Below, in pieces: positions 21,565 to 32,689 of a stretch of 64,000 nt of DNA. Both the position numbers and the translations under genes were made by a program. The DNA comes from Mercenaria mercenaria (taxonomy: Eukaryota; Mollusca; Bivalvia; Venerida; Veneridae). The notes beneath the pieces were generated by a model, which saw only the letters and a list, made by a program, of their open reading frames with translations, searched no databases and was not told where the DNA came from. Each line of letters opens with the position of its first letter. Positions within the stretch are counted from its first letter, which is position 1. Where the stretch lies: positions 41,692,501 to 41,756,500 of the forward strand of contig NC_069373.1 of assembly GCF_021730395.1 (NCBI RefSeq), given 5' to 3'.

Positions 21565-22988
21565 ATTATTATTATTATTATTATACCATATTTGTATAGC
21601 ACTCTTTTCATACAAAAGAATATACGTTCAAAAGTGCTTAACAATAGAATGAACATACATGCACAATAGATAATTACAAAAATAAAACAATGATACGGAT
21701 AAGATACGTGTTTAAAACATTAAATAATAGTTAAAATGATTAAATGCTAAACACAGTTTACTACATGAAAGTCAAAACAATATCACACTTGCAATATATC
21801 CATGTATATGACCACGAATAACACAGTTTGTCTGGTTAAACACAAATTACATCTAAAACAGTTTACGCAGAAAACAACACTGAAGTGTTTAAAATACGAT
21901 TCATAACGAGATTAAGAAAAGAATTTAGATTCATAAGCTGACAAATTCACAGTCGGACTATCACATGCATGTGCATGGTCACTGTCCATAGTATTTTACA
22001 AATAAATGTGTTTTTAATGATTTCTTGAATGATAAGAGTGTTCCATTGTTTCTTATGTCATTAGGTAGAGCATTCCACAGTCTTGGTGCAGCATGTCGGA
22101 AACTTCTGTCACCGTATTTTACAGTACGTGATTTTTGCACAACAAGTAAATTTGAATTTTGTGATCTTAAATTTCTTGAAGGTCTGTATATATCAAGCAT
22201 GTCCTTGATGTAGGGGCATGATCTTGAAGAGCTTTATAGGTGTGGATCAGGATCTTAAACTCCACCCTGTATGGTACAGGAATCCAGTGTAGTTCTTTAA
22301 GCACAGGTGTTATGTGCTCGTTACGGCGTGTTCTCGTTATTATACGTGCAGCTGCATTTTGAACGTTCTGAAGTTTGTTTAAACAAGACCTCGGAATGCC
22401 ATACAAAAGACCATTACAGTAATCGAGACGTGAGGTAACCAGGGAGTTTACTAGCGACTTTGTGGCATTGGAGGAAATGTAGTCCCTTATATGTTGTATC
22501 TGACGTAACTGTATATAACAAGATCGACATACGGCATTTATATGCTTTTCCATGTCCATTTTCGAATCAAGGATTGCGCCTAGATTTCTTACGCTGGATG
22601 ACGGTGTTATGGTAGACTCGCCAACTTTCACTGTAATGTTATCAGTGAGTTTTTCATTTTGTTTTGATATGAAGACAATGACTTCGGTTTTTTCAGCATT
22701 CAGTTTCAGCATGTTTTTATTCATCCAGGTGATTATTTCATTGAGACAATGTTCTACTCGTTGTAGGGATTCAATTCTAGTAACAGACTCTGTTGGCTTA
22801 AATGACAGATATAATTGTCCATCATCAGCATAGAAATGATAATTGAGCCCATGATTCTCACAAATTGCACCAACAGATTTTGTGTACATGGTAAAGAACT
22901 TAGGTCCAAGGACTGAGCCCTGTGGCACACTATATTTCATCAAAACAGGGTTTGACACCTCTCCATCAATACAGACAGTTTGGTAGCG
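21565..22988 (-). mobile_element. L2/CR1-like LINE, 5'-truncated, inserted in the minisatellite
   Basis: The minus strand encodes the later part of a reverse transcriptase: SVPQGSVLGP (motif B), YHFYADDGQLYLSF (motif C, FYADD), then RLDYCNGLLYGIP and the thumb/C-terminal phrase ITPVLKELHWIPV. The C-terminal end (FRHAAPRLWNALPNDIR) continues in another frame at 21979-22200, so at least one frameshift is present. The 3' end is 'gtgctatacaaatatgg' plus (TAA)n. The insertion is flanked by a possible 4-bp duplication, cgta. The 5' truncation falls just before motif B. Confidence 0.9.
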
Positions 22989-23517
22989 TATGAGAACGGT
23001 ACTACGAAATCTGCTGAACACATCTGGACGTAAGAGTACGGTATTTCGAAATCTGCTAAACACATCTGGACGTAGGAGGACGGTACTTCGAAATCTGTTG
23101 AACACAGACGGTACTTCGAAATCTGCTGAACACATCTGGACGTAGGAGGACGGTACTACGAAATCTGCTGAACATATCTGGATGTAGGAGGACGGTACTA
23201 CGAAATCTGCTGAACACATCTGGACGTAGGAGGACGGTACTTCGAAATCTGCTGAACACATCTGGACGTAGGAGGATGGTAATTCGAAATCTGCTGAACA
23301 AATCTGGACGTAGGAGGACGGTACTTCGAAATCTGCTGAACACATCTGGACGTAGGAGGTAGGTACTTCGAAATCTACTGAACACATCTGGACGTAGGAG
23401 GACGGTACTTCGAAATCTGCTGAACACATCTGGACGTAGGAGGACTGTACTTCGAAATCTGCTGAACACATCTGGACGTAGGAGGCAGGTACTTCGAAAT
23501 CTGCTGAACACATCTGG
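22989..23517. repeat. 42-bp minisatellite, right block
   Basis: The same 42-bp units as at 21055-21564, more regular here with about twelve units and one 28-bp unit. The block begins directly at the truncated 5' end of the LINE and ends at 'acacatctggcagatgtgcc', where the last unit runs into a short inverted copy of itself. Confidence 0.95.
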
Positions 23518-23519
23518 CA

Positions 23520-25355
23520 GATGTGCCAGATTCATGGATTTGCCGATCCTATTCTGTCGTTCATTTCGCATGAACACCGAAAAATCATTTCATTTCTTAA
23601 AACAATGACATGGCGTCATTTTTCTTATTGATGTCGCGGAAACTTTACCACGTAATTTTGTTGATCATTATACCTCTTTTGTGTCTAAAAATTAAGTTTT
23701 ACAAATGATGATCCAGGACTCTTAACGCATTTCTGTGAAATGAGTTTCATAATAAGGAGTTCAGATATTAAAGATTTCGAATTTAAACTCGTGGCGATGT
23801 TACGTTTCCATACGTCAAAATGTCCGGCATTACAGAATATTTATTTCATATTAGGGTACAAAATATATCCAAGTTGTTCCAAGTCGCAATTTTCTACATG
23901 CAACATAGTGTGAACTACTTTCTTCACAAACTTCGTTAAAGTTATTACTAGCATTGCTTCCTCCAATACATTGCATTTTTATACAAATTTTCATCTAAGC
24001 ATTTTTACTTGATTATATACACATATTTACAACAGTAGTACTAGAGTTGTTTACACCATTTTGAATGTAATTCGTTTATTAGTTTTCTACCGGTGTTTCA
24101 CCTGTTTTCTCCATCCCCCATCCCCCATCCCTCTTCAACCTTTGATATGTCCGTCAGTTTTGTCTGCTCATCTCGCCGTTAGACCCAAATTAAAGATTAT
24201 GTGTAAATTTTAAAAATACGTTTTTGCGCGAAACATGATATATAGATGGTGGGTTATTTGGATAATATGCAACTCCTTTAGTTTAGTTTCTATAGAAAAG
24301 TACGGTTCCTATTGCAGCAATTAGGTACAAATACCGCTTCCGATAGGGAACTTCTATTTCTGGACAATAATCTTAATTTAGTCACGATATGCAAGGAGAC
24401 AAGTAAAATGATAGATGTAATTGTTTTTCTCTTGATGTATTTCTGTTCGTTCAACCATGTCTCACAGTTACGTTTCATGGCAACTTGAATTAAGTAAATA
24501 TCATAAATAAGTGAGATATAAACTATAGTTAAACTTCATATTGAATGCGTGACTAACGGCTTTTACATACTTTACATATTGTGGTGTTTTTCTGGGTCAT
24601 ATTATAAATTCTGTCTCACTTGAATACAATTACTAACAGAAACTTCAAAATTAAAAAGAAAAAAAAACTGGACAAGTATCTAGGAAATCTTTAAACACTT
24701 TTCACATTGTCAACATTGATGTCTAACAGGAAGGGCAAAAGTGGTCTCCATCCCTGAGAAGGAAGTAAAATCATTTAACACAGTAGCTATTACTAATTGT
24801 TGTCAATTACTTTCACAGATTGATCATATCTTATTCTTGTTATTAGTTTTGGTTTGAATGGTTGCCAGTATTTATTTTCATTTTTATCCTGTTTGAAAAT
24901 GAATCATATATCGGTTATTGTGTTTCTTGAGAAATATTAGAAGTACAAAGATGATTGTCACCCCCGCCCCCCCCCCCCACACCTCCCCCATCCCCCATTT
25001 TCTGCTTGTTGCGTAACGTCTATTTAGACAGCTGCTTTATCTGTTATTTACACAAAATTTAAAGCCTTATGGAAGTTTAATGTATGAATATATTTTGCCA
25101 GCGAGAGTAACAGTTTACAAATGCGACCAATAAGCAATAACATATTGAAAAGACCCTTGGACGCATAAAGCGCAACCAACCAACATAATAGCAGCCTCGG
25201 TTTGATTGAGTATATTCGTGAGAGGTAATGAAATGTGCACCATTTTTCCTATCAAGAAAATCTTCTCACTGTATGTGAACTTCGGGAACTCAGATAACCA
25301 GGTTATTTCCTGTAGACTGAAATCAACTGGTAACCATATAATAATGTTTTAAGTG
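23520..25355. other. Intergenic; nothing recognised
   Basis: AT-rich and without supported ORFs. It holds pyrimidine-rich simple sequence near 24108-24135 and a C-rich run near 24961-24998. No element ends could be defined. Confidence 0.5.
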
Positions 25356-26609
25356 CGAGGGGTAGTCGGAAAATATCAGGACATTTCGCTCTTTCTCAAA
25401 AACCGTTCAATATTTTTTCAAAAATTAATTTTACTTTTTAAAGTATTCCTCATCTACGTCTATACTCACTTGCCATCTTAGTTGGGAACTTTTGTATCCT
25501 CTCTGCAAACCATGGAGTAGACCTACTGCTGAGTTACCGATTTTCAGCTGAAATCAAAGCCGCCCTGGTCTCATATTCGTTTCCAGCGTTCTGGAAACAA
25601 ATAAAAGTCGCTGGGGCAAAATCTGGGCTGAACGGAGGGTGGGACAACAGTTGCCACTTGAAGGAGTTGATAAGTTCTACTGCAGATTAGGTAGTATGAG
25701 AAGGGGCATTATCATGCAAAAGAATTTTTCTGGGCTAGCCTGGAGCGCAATTTTTTCAGTTTTTCCTTCAGTTTATTTTTTTTCTAAATTACTTCTGAAG
25801 AGTATCTAGCAGTGACAGTTTGACCTTTTGGCATAAAATGAGCCAGTATTATTCCACGCGAATCCTATAAAACAACCAGCATAACCTTGCTAGCAAAGGG
25901 AGACAGCTTAAACTTCTTGGGAGTTAGGGAAGCAGCGCGTTTCCACTGCTTTGACTGAGCTATTGTTTCAGGTTCAGCATAATGAACACACATTTCCCCA
26001 CCCGCCCAGTTAAAAAAACTTATGTTCATCAAGGTTAAAATGGCCCTATTGTTTTGCTATGGTCACCCTGGATACTTTTTGGCATCCAACTAGCACATAC
26101 CTTGCTACCTAATTTTGCGTGTAAAATCTGATGTGCCAACGCTTTACTGACCATAAACTAATTAGCTACCTCCTGCAATGTCACTCTGTGATCTTTGTTG
26201 ACAAAAACCTCAACATTCGCCACCGTTGTAGAGGCACTGCCTCAGCGGGTCTCCCTGGCCAAGGCTTTGTCCCTCACGCTTGTCTTGTCCTCTATAAACT
26301 TTGAAACCCAGCTATGAAAGGTTGAACAGGATACGCAAGCTTTAGAGAAACTTCTCTGCAACCTTTGAAAATGTGGCAAGGTTTTTCACTCTCTAAAAGC
26401 ATGGATTTTGTTACACATCTCTCTTCTAGCTTAGAGTTCATGCTAGCCCTAACACCTACCTTGTTTAAATACTCAAGCCTTCTCATTAAGAATAAAATAA
26501 GATCTATAGGCGATAAAATGTATTTTTTGGTCATGTATAATATGTGTAGGTAGCTGCACGTGGAAGGACAGGAGCATGGAAAGACCGGATATTTTCCGAC
26601 CGGCCATCG
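25356..26609 (-). mobile_element. Mariner-like DNA transposon, decayed
   Basis: Terminal inverted repeats: cgaggggtagtcggaaaata at the left and the complement of attttccgaccggccatcg at the right. TA follows the right end and TG, a mutated TA, precedes the left end. The minus strand shows a mariner transposase in pieces: helix-turn-helix region (HIFKGCREVSLKLACVS, FHSWVSKFIEDKTSV), KVCASWMPK, DSRGIILAHFMPKGQTV, LHDNAPSHTT and LLSHPPFSPDFAP. Several in-frame stops and at least one frameshift make it inactive. Its length of about 1.25 kb is normal for the family. Confidence 0.9.
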
Positions 26610-26611
26610 TA

Positions 26612-27345
26612 TTGTAGACAGGATGGCCATAACTCATCACTTTCAAGGAGTAGGTACCTATATATTTATCTCGGACCCCTTTCAGGGAGAATCTGGTTCA
26701 TGAGATATTACATATTAGTTTTGAGATTTGTTTGTTCTTGACAAGCAAAATTACTATAAATGGCCGTGACCCCCGCCTCAGGCTGTCCATTCTATCATCT
26801 CGGAATGTTTGAAAGTTAAGGAAAGATTTAAGGAGTTTTTTTCTCGGGTATAAGCCAAGTGTCCACACCACAGCTAATATCAGGTTTGATTGGTTTATAA
26901 TTTGATGTTTTCACACTTTGGAGTTTAAAGGGACTAACCCACACATTTTAGGCGAAAAATAATTTCGCTAAAATCCATAAAAGTAAGTACTCTGAAAGTG
27001 ACTAGTTGTACAAACTTATTGACATAAGATGTTTGCAAGATATTCTGATAAATCATCAAAACTAGTATGCAGAAGTTGGTAAACCGTTGCTGCAGAACGC
27101 TTTTGAAATACTGCAGAACATTTACATTTTACCAATATATAACTTTTATTTTCACCCACTTCATCATTTTTCAGTGTCATATTTACATTCGCGACAATTA
27201 TTTTTGAGGAAAATTGCTGCAGTGACATGCATTACTGAAAATGCCCTAAAACCTTGAAAAATGATGTAGGTAATCAAGCAGCACCTCCGGGCTGAAGATA
27301 ATTGTTAATTTTATATAGAACATAAACATGATAAAGCAAATTTAT
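26612..27345. other. Intergenic; nothing recognised
   Basis: No supported gene or element. A 70-codon minus-strand ORF at 27016-27228 has no recognisable motif or context. Confidence 0.45.
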
Positions 27346-27349
27346 TTAC

Positions 27350-27352
<3 letters not shown>

Positions 27353-27391
<39 letters not shown>
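27353..27391. repeat. (TA)n(CA)n microsatellite
   Basis: About 16 TA dinucleotides followed by three or four CA dinucleotides, abutting the truncated SINE to the right. Confidence 0.95.
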
Positions 27392-27538
27392 TAGAACCAC
27401 CGACCTTCCGTTAGCCAGCTGAATGTCTTCCTCGGATGAAGAATTTAACTCACCGGGCGAGCCTCGAACCCTGGTGACGTCGGTGAGGGGTACGTGATTT
27501 GAAGTCAGCGACGTTAACTGCTCGACCACGGAGGTCAC
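27392..27538 (-). repeat. SINE, 3'-truncated copy (family S3)
   Basis: The reverse complement begins acctccgtggtcgagcagtt and continues through 'gctgacttcaaatcac' and a B-box 'ggttcgaggct'. It matches the full copy at 40834-41120. It is cut off where the TA microsatellite begins. Confidence 0.85.
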
Positions 27539-27539
27539 A

Positions 27540-27816
27540 GGAGATGGTACAGAATGCTAAGGCTGTTAAAGTGTTTTGTAATTGATGAGGATACTATAGA
27601 ATTATGGTCCAGACTTTGCAAAGTACACACGTACTTGGTTAAGGGACTGCAGTTTGCTGGGTCTGACCTGTTCGTGTAGATTGGGGTTACGTTTTTATTT
27701 TTGTATTTTGAAGGTATATGTCCCTCATCAATGGATTTCTGAAAGATAATTTCAAGACTGGTGATAGTTCCTTTGTCAAAAAAAGTGTTTTGAGCATGAT
27801 CTTGGCTGGCTAGCAT
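27540..27816 (-). mobile_element. LINE reverse-transcriptase fragment
   Basis: A minus-strand frame contains FQKSIDEGHIPSKYKNKNVT followed by PIYTNRSDPANCSPL. This is the N-terminal reverse-transcriptase region seen in the LINE next door (FQQSINVGKIPDDWKMANIC). It is degenerate and short, so it is a fossil. Confidence 0.75.
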
Positions 27817-28204
27817 GCACCACGAGGGTTAAGATTTCATATATATATAGTAGCTTTTTTATGTCATTGGTATTTACATGGAGACTTGGCATTTTGTGGT
27901 AGCTCGGTCTATATTCAGGTGGCGGGTTTTGTTTTTTATTAAATATATCTTGGAGTTAAATCTTGCAGTAGGCTTCTGGGCTAAATGCCAAATGAGAATG
28001 CTTATTTAGCGCTGTTGTTTTTGAAAATTCATGGGAAGGGATCTTGTTTTGGTATTTAATGGTGGTAGGGATGCTTAATTATTTTTTTTAAAGATTCAGG
28101 AGATAATACAATTTTTGGTGTTTATTTTAAACTTTATGATGTGTGGGTGTGGGTGGGGACATCAGCTAGGCTGGTTTTCAGTCAAATTATATATCTTCAA
28201 TGTA

Positions 28205-29922
28205 TTTTGATCTTGATCTTCTTGATCTTGATCTTGATATTTTACGGTGATACATCTCATCGACATTTTCTCACCGTGCCTGCGCCAAGTGTTGGGAACT
28301 TATAATTAGTCCAACTTTTTAATACAACTAATAAATAAATCCACTGGTTTTTCTGAGGTTCTGTAGCTCTGAATGAGTTCGCGTGGTAGAGAATTCCAAT
28401 CGCGTAGTGTATTAGGTATGAAGCTATACTTATAAACGTCTGTCCTGGCATATATAAGGTTAAAATGTTCCTCGTGTTTGTTTTTAGTGACACGTATAGG
28501 TTTAACTAGATGGTCCACTGGTACTGACGCGGTGTTATTTAAACCTTTACAGAATAAAATTAGACGACTCTGTTTTCTTCTTTCCTTTAGGGGTTTTAGC
28601 TTTAAGTCATTTAAAATTCCGGTCATGCTTCCTGGGTCGAAGTTGTAGTTTGACGTGATGAATCTAGCTGATCGTTTTTGTACCGCTTCGATTTTTTCTT
28701 GTAAGTATTGTTGATGTGGGTCCCAAATTGTACTTGAATATTCTAAAACTGGTCTTATTAAACCTTTATACGCTTGAAGTTTGACATCCTGAGGACAAGC
28801 CTGTAGATTCCGTCTTAATAATCCCAATGTTCTGTATGCTTTATTACACGTTTCTTCAATATGTTTATTCCAAGTAAGATCACATGTTATATTAACCCCC
28901 AAATATTTGATTGACTTCAGAAATTCCAGGGGAGTATTTTTAAGGGTGTATTGATATTTTATGATTGATTTTTTTCTAGATAAGGTCATCATATTACATT
29001 TCACTGGTTGAAATCTCATCCCCCATGTTATTGCCCACTCTCCTAATTTATCAATGTCTTTTTGTAATTCAAAGCAGTCGTTGTCAGTCAGTATTTCCCG
29101 ATAACACACACAATCATCTGCGAATAACCTGATATTTGATGCAATATTATCAGAAATGTCATTAATATGTATTAAGAATAAAATGGGTCCTAACACTGTT
29201 CCCTGTGGTACTCCAGATAGAACTGATGATACCTTTGATGATTCACCGTTAACAATTACACACTGACTGCGATTTACCAAAAATGAGTCAATCCAATTTA
29301 AAATATTGGGTCTTACACCGTATTTATGCATTTTAGATTTTAGAAGTTCGTGAGGCACGGTATCGAACGCTTTTTCAAAATCCAGAATAAAAATATCCAC
29401 TTGTTTGTTTCTGTCTACTGAATATGCCCAGTCGTTAATCACTGTTGCTAGTTGAGTTTCGCAACTGTGATGTTTCCTAAATGCATGTTGCCTACTATTA
29501 AGTATATTATGGGCTTCAAAATGTTTCATCAAATTTGAACAAATGATGTGCTCTAGCACTTTACAACAGATACAAGTCAATGATACAGGGCGATAGTTAC
29601 TGGGTAAAGATTTATTCTTCTTTTTATATAATGGGCATATATTTGCCATTTTCCAGTCATCCGGTATTTTGCCTACATTAATTGATTGTTGAAATAGATG
29701 TGCCAGAATATCTGCAATGCTTGGGCCGAGCTCTTTTAACACTCTTGGATGTAACGAATCAGGTCCCATCGCTTTATTTACATTTAGTCCTATTAAAAGT
29801 TTTTCTACCCCTTTCGATGTCACTATTATGTTTTCCATCTTGACATTACCATCCTTAAAAGATACAGGTACTGATGAATATTCAGTTTTTGATAAGCCTC
29901 TGACTGTATGTTTGAGGTAAAA
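28205..29922 (-). mobile_element. Jockey/CR1-superfamily LINE, 5'-truncated
   Basis: Spans the reverse transcriptase frame at 28306-29838, which extends in frame upstream of its first ATG to about 29920, plus a short 3' UTR. It ends in a simple tail of (GATCAA)-type units at 28207-28238. The endonuclease part expected upstream is missing, as in a typical 5' truncation during target-primed reverse transcription. Confidence 0.9.
28306..29838 (-). CDS. LINE reverse transcriptase (510 codons, open)
   Basis: Motifs in order: AMGPDSLHPRVLKEL (23-37), LPSNYRPVSLTCI (78-90), FILDFEKAFDTVP (150-162, motif A with catalytic Asp), SGVPQGTVLGPILF (208-221, motif B), IRLFADDCVCY (236-246, motif C with FADD), then thumb and the C-terminal phrase AVQKRSARFITSNYN. 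The frame has no stop inside, so this copy is young or lightly decayed. Without its endonuclease it is not autonomous. Confidence 0.92.
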   Translation of the reverse strand: MENIIVTSKGVEKLLIGLNVNKAMGPDSLHPRVLKELGPSIADILAHLFQQSINVGKIPDDWKMANICPLYKKKNKSLPSNYRPVSLTCICCKVLEHIICSNLMKHFEAHNILNSRQHAFRKHHSCETQLATVINDWAYSVDRNKQVDIFILDFEKAFDTVPHELLKSKMHKYGVRPNILNWIDSFLVNRSQCVIVNGESSKVSSVLSGVPQGTVLGPILFLIHINDISDNIASNIRLFADDCVCYREILTDNDCFELQKDIDKLGEWAITWGMRFQPVKCNMMTLSRKKSIIKYQYTLKNTPLEFLKSIKYLGVNITCDLTWNKHIEETCNKAYRTLGLLRRNLQACPQDVKLQAYKGLIRPVLEYSSTIWDPHQQYLQEKIEAVQKRSARFITSNYNFDPGSMTGILNDLKLKPLKERRKQSRLILFCKGLNNTASVPVDHLVKPIRVTKNKHEEHFNLIYARTDVYKYSFIPNTLRDWNSLPRELIQSYRTSEKPVDLFISCIKKLD

Positions 29923-29925
29923 TAC

Positions 29926-30270
29926 TTACGATCAGAGGATTTGTTTAATTTATTTAAATTCTAAGGGCCTACCATGTCCTCTGAATATTCTCTACCCATG
30001 ACAGGTAATTTCTTATTTGAAGATAATGGAAAACCAGCACTGTCAGATAAGACCCAGACGGTCTTTATACAACCATGTCCGGTATATAACGACCTACCAG
30101 ACATTAATATCGACAAATCAGAGGCGGATAACTCTGAATGGATCCCACAAACGAAACCGAAACAAACGACAAATAATTGTTTTTACAAGAAAGGTTTGTA
30201 TTAAAACTTCATCAGCATATTTACGTGCTTGTTTACATATCTTGCCAAATTAAGATAAATCAATTAAACA
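29926..30270. other. Unrecognised stretch with a 76-codon ORF
   Basis: A plus-strand ORF at 29974-30204 starts MSSEYSLPMTGNFLFEDNGK and is followed by a possible donor (GGTTTGT). Its composition is protein-like (PCPVYNDLPDINIDKSE), but I recognise no family. It lies right at the 5' truncation point of the LINE. It could be a stray exon, element sequence or chance. Confidence 0.3.
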
Positions 30271-30272
30271 TA

Positions 30273-31841
30273 CTGGTCGGGGGCCACCAACCGGACACTT
30301 TTAGAGGTTTTTCGCTATTTTCTCTTTCATTTCTTTCATTAAAACAGTTAAATTTCACATGAACATAGTTAGGTGCACCCGCAAGAAGAGGACTTAATTT
30401 GTTTACCCCTAACGAATGATTAATGCCCTTTCCAGGGCCGAATGTAGGGTCAACTAAACTACTTACTTTCACTGCTTGGCAGTACCATATATGATTAGAG
30501 TCAGTGTACCAGGTTTCGCACACATTTCCTAAGAATACCTTCCATTTATAGCTAAAAATGATTAAATCTGAATTTACCTCTATATGTTTTAATAAACGCA
30601 CTCATTTCGGTTTGAAACATGCTACTTTCACTTCCCACTACAATGACGTCATACCTCTTAGTGTACTTGATTTGGATAACATATTTTGACCAGTTATTGC
30701 ATTTAAGTGTACCCGGTTTCGCACACCCTGCTATTTATAGAACTCGGTGATAACAATGCAGTTACTCAACAGAAAAATATTAATTACCTTTTTTACCATT
30801 TATATAATTCAATTTAAACATGTATTTTCCAATAAAACATCTGAAAGTGAAATTTAAAAGCAGTTGTGAAAGTGAAAGCTAGGTACCAAACCCTGTTTTT
30901 ACTCTAAAGCAGAAAAGGCTAAAACAACTGAATACATGAAACAAAAATAAAACAATATTTAGAAGCTGTTGAATCACAAAAGACTCCCACAAGTCTAATT
31001 ATTCGATTAAGTTCTCTGTGTTAATTAAAACGTAAAGCAAACAAACAAGTTGAAGGCATTTTGCAGGTTGGGAGAATTTCAATAACTGTTGAAATATTTT
31101 TCATTTAGGTAAAGTAGTAGGTAAATACTTACCTGTATGATGGAATAGTGATTTTTCAATTTATTTTGCACCTTGCTGTTGTTTGCATAGTCATTATTTT
31201 CATGAAACTTAATATTTTTCAGCTTACTTACTGGTCTCCATTGATATTGTTATTGTTTTCGTCTGCACTTACCAGAATGAGGCTCCAGTGGGGAAGGACC
31301 CCTTGTGTCGAATTATGTAGGAAATAACTCAGTTTCGTGAAATAATAACAAAGAATTGTTGAATTTTCTGCTTTATTCTCACAAAGTACATGAATTTACT
31401 GGGTGTGCGAAACCGCGTACAGTGCGAAACCGGGTACACTGACTCTATATCTGGACAGTTTTTTTTACAACTTATGGGAACCTCTAAACTGATGACATTT
31501 TGCTATGTAATGTGAAAATGAGTCAAAGTATTCATTATTGGCCTGAAAGATATAAATTTTATTCAGATTTTTGTGTGTGGAAAACTGCTATATGATAGTA
31601 AGAAATGCAGTGCGGATTTCCAAATCCCCCCATGATAGTTTCATGCTTCAGTATGAATGACGAAATCAAAAAATGAAATTTCCTCCTCAGTAAGTTATTT
31701 TTGTCAGATATAATTCCACATCATTGTTAAAAAATCAAATGTGTGTTTGACTTATAAAAGATTGCTAAAAATACAGCAAAATTTAGCTGCTACGAAACTG
31801 TCCGGTTTGGTGGTCGTCCGGATTTGGTGGTCCTCAACCAG
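30273..31841. mobile_element. Non-autonomous DNA transposon (outer of a nested pair)
   Basis: Imperfect terminal inverted repeats: ctggtcgggggccaccaacc at the left and the complement of ggatttggtggtcctcaaccag at the right, with a second half-match 'gtccggtttggtgg' just inside. TA flanks both ends (30271-30272 and 31842-31843). There is no transposase frame. It contains the element at 30498-31445. Confidence 0.75.
30498..31445. mobile_element. Non-autonomous DNA transposon (inner, nested)
   Basis: Near-perfect terminal inverted repeats: gagtcagtgtaccaggtttc at the left and gaaaccgggtacactgactc at the right, flanked by TA on both sides. The subterminal motif 'ggtttcgcacac' recurs near 30708 and 31402. 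No coding frame. TA flanks and TIRs suggest the Tc1/mariner superfamily, by inference only. Confidence 0.82.
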
Positions 31842-31845
31842 TAGT

Positions 31846-32560
31846 GTGATTGCTTTCATATCGATGTTACTTTAAGGCTGTTCTAGAAAATATCAACACT
31901 TCCTAAAATGCCAGTCAGTCACTCAGTGCAAAGAGCTATAAAAATAAATAGATCGGCAACTTGTAAGGCATATAGAGCAAATCTCGTCAACATCCCGTGA
32001 CGACTGAATGAGATCTCGTTTACCGGAAGTGACGCGTTCTCCTTGCGCCATTTTATATGCGAAAGCAATTATTCATCGCTAAATTAATTATCACCGTATG
32101 ACCATGTTGCTTTTGATAGTAAGAAACGTGGACTTTGTGTCTTAAGACTATTTCACATTAAACTAATGTTGTTTTAGAAGCTAACATGTATTTTACATGT
32201 AGTTTTAAAGGTACAAATTGTAACTCCATGCTCGCCAATGTTTGTTTTTAATAAGATAACGCCGATTCACGAGATCACGCGAGATTACAGCCAGTTGCCA
32301 TTCTGTGTATTTTATACTTTTTTGCTCAGTGCCAGTCTTTGTTTTATCATTTTTTTAAATTGTGTACAAAGAGAGTCTTTTAGTCTTTTATATGTAAATA
32401 TTTGTCCCATGCGGCTGCGCTTGCAATGATCGAAATTCACGGTAGTCCGATAGCTTGTATGTGGCTACCAAATTTCAGCTCGGGCTACCGATTTTCCATA
32501 GAGACAAGCCCGACCAGGCAACCAATTTTCCTAATGTGAAAAAAAAACATGCTAAAGTAA
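31846..32560. other. Intergenic with a promoter-like motif cluster
   Basis: No supported ORF. At 32022-32054 there is a run of an ETS-type site (accggaagtg), a CRE-like tgacgc and gcgccatttt, in an otherwise AT-rich setting. No gene can be attached to it. Confidence 0.35.
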
Positions 32561-32564
32561 ACCC

Positions 32565-32665
32565 TGGGAGAGAAAATACCAAGGTCCCTACTGGGGCTCG
32601 AACCCCGGACCTCGAGATCTGTAGGCGGACACTCAACCACGTCGCTAAAGGGTTAACCCAACAGC
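32565..32665 (-). repeat. tRNA-like head of a SINE
   Basis: The reverse complement shows 'agcgacgtggttgagtgtcc' (A-box-like) and 'ggtccggggttcgagcccc' (B box) at tRNA spacing. No full cloverleaf with a clean acceptor stem could be formed by eye, so a SINE head is more likely than a tRNA gene. Confidence 0.6.
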
Positions 32666-32689
32666 AAGGCTGTTGGAAGTGACCTATAA

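Noticed and set aside
21055-23517. CRISPR-like array
   Set aside because: Units are directly adjacent 42-bp repeats without spacers, in an animal-type genome.
22167-23577. Long minus-strand ORFs of 14-residue repeats as a repeat protein or toxin-like protein
   Set aside because: The frames come from a 42-bp minisatellite, and one runs into a LINE. More than one frame is open in the same DNA, as expected for a repeat unit without stops.
32565-32665. Functional tRNA gene on the minus strand
   Set aside because: Box spacing fits but the cloverleaf is imperfect and the flanks look like repeat sequence. A covariance-model scan would be decisive.
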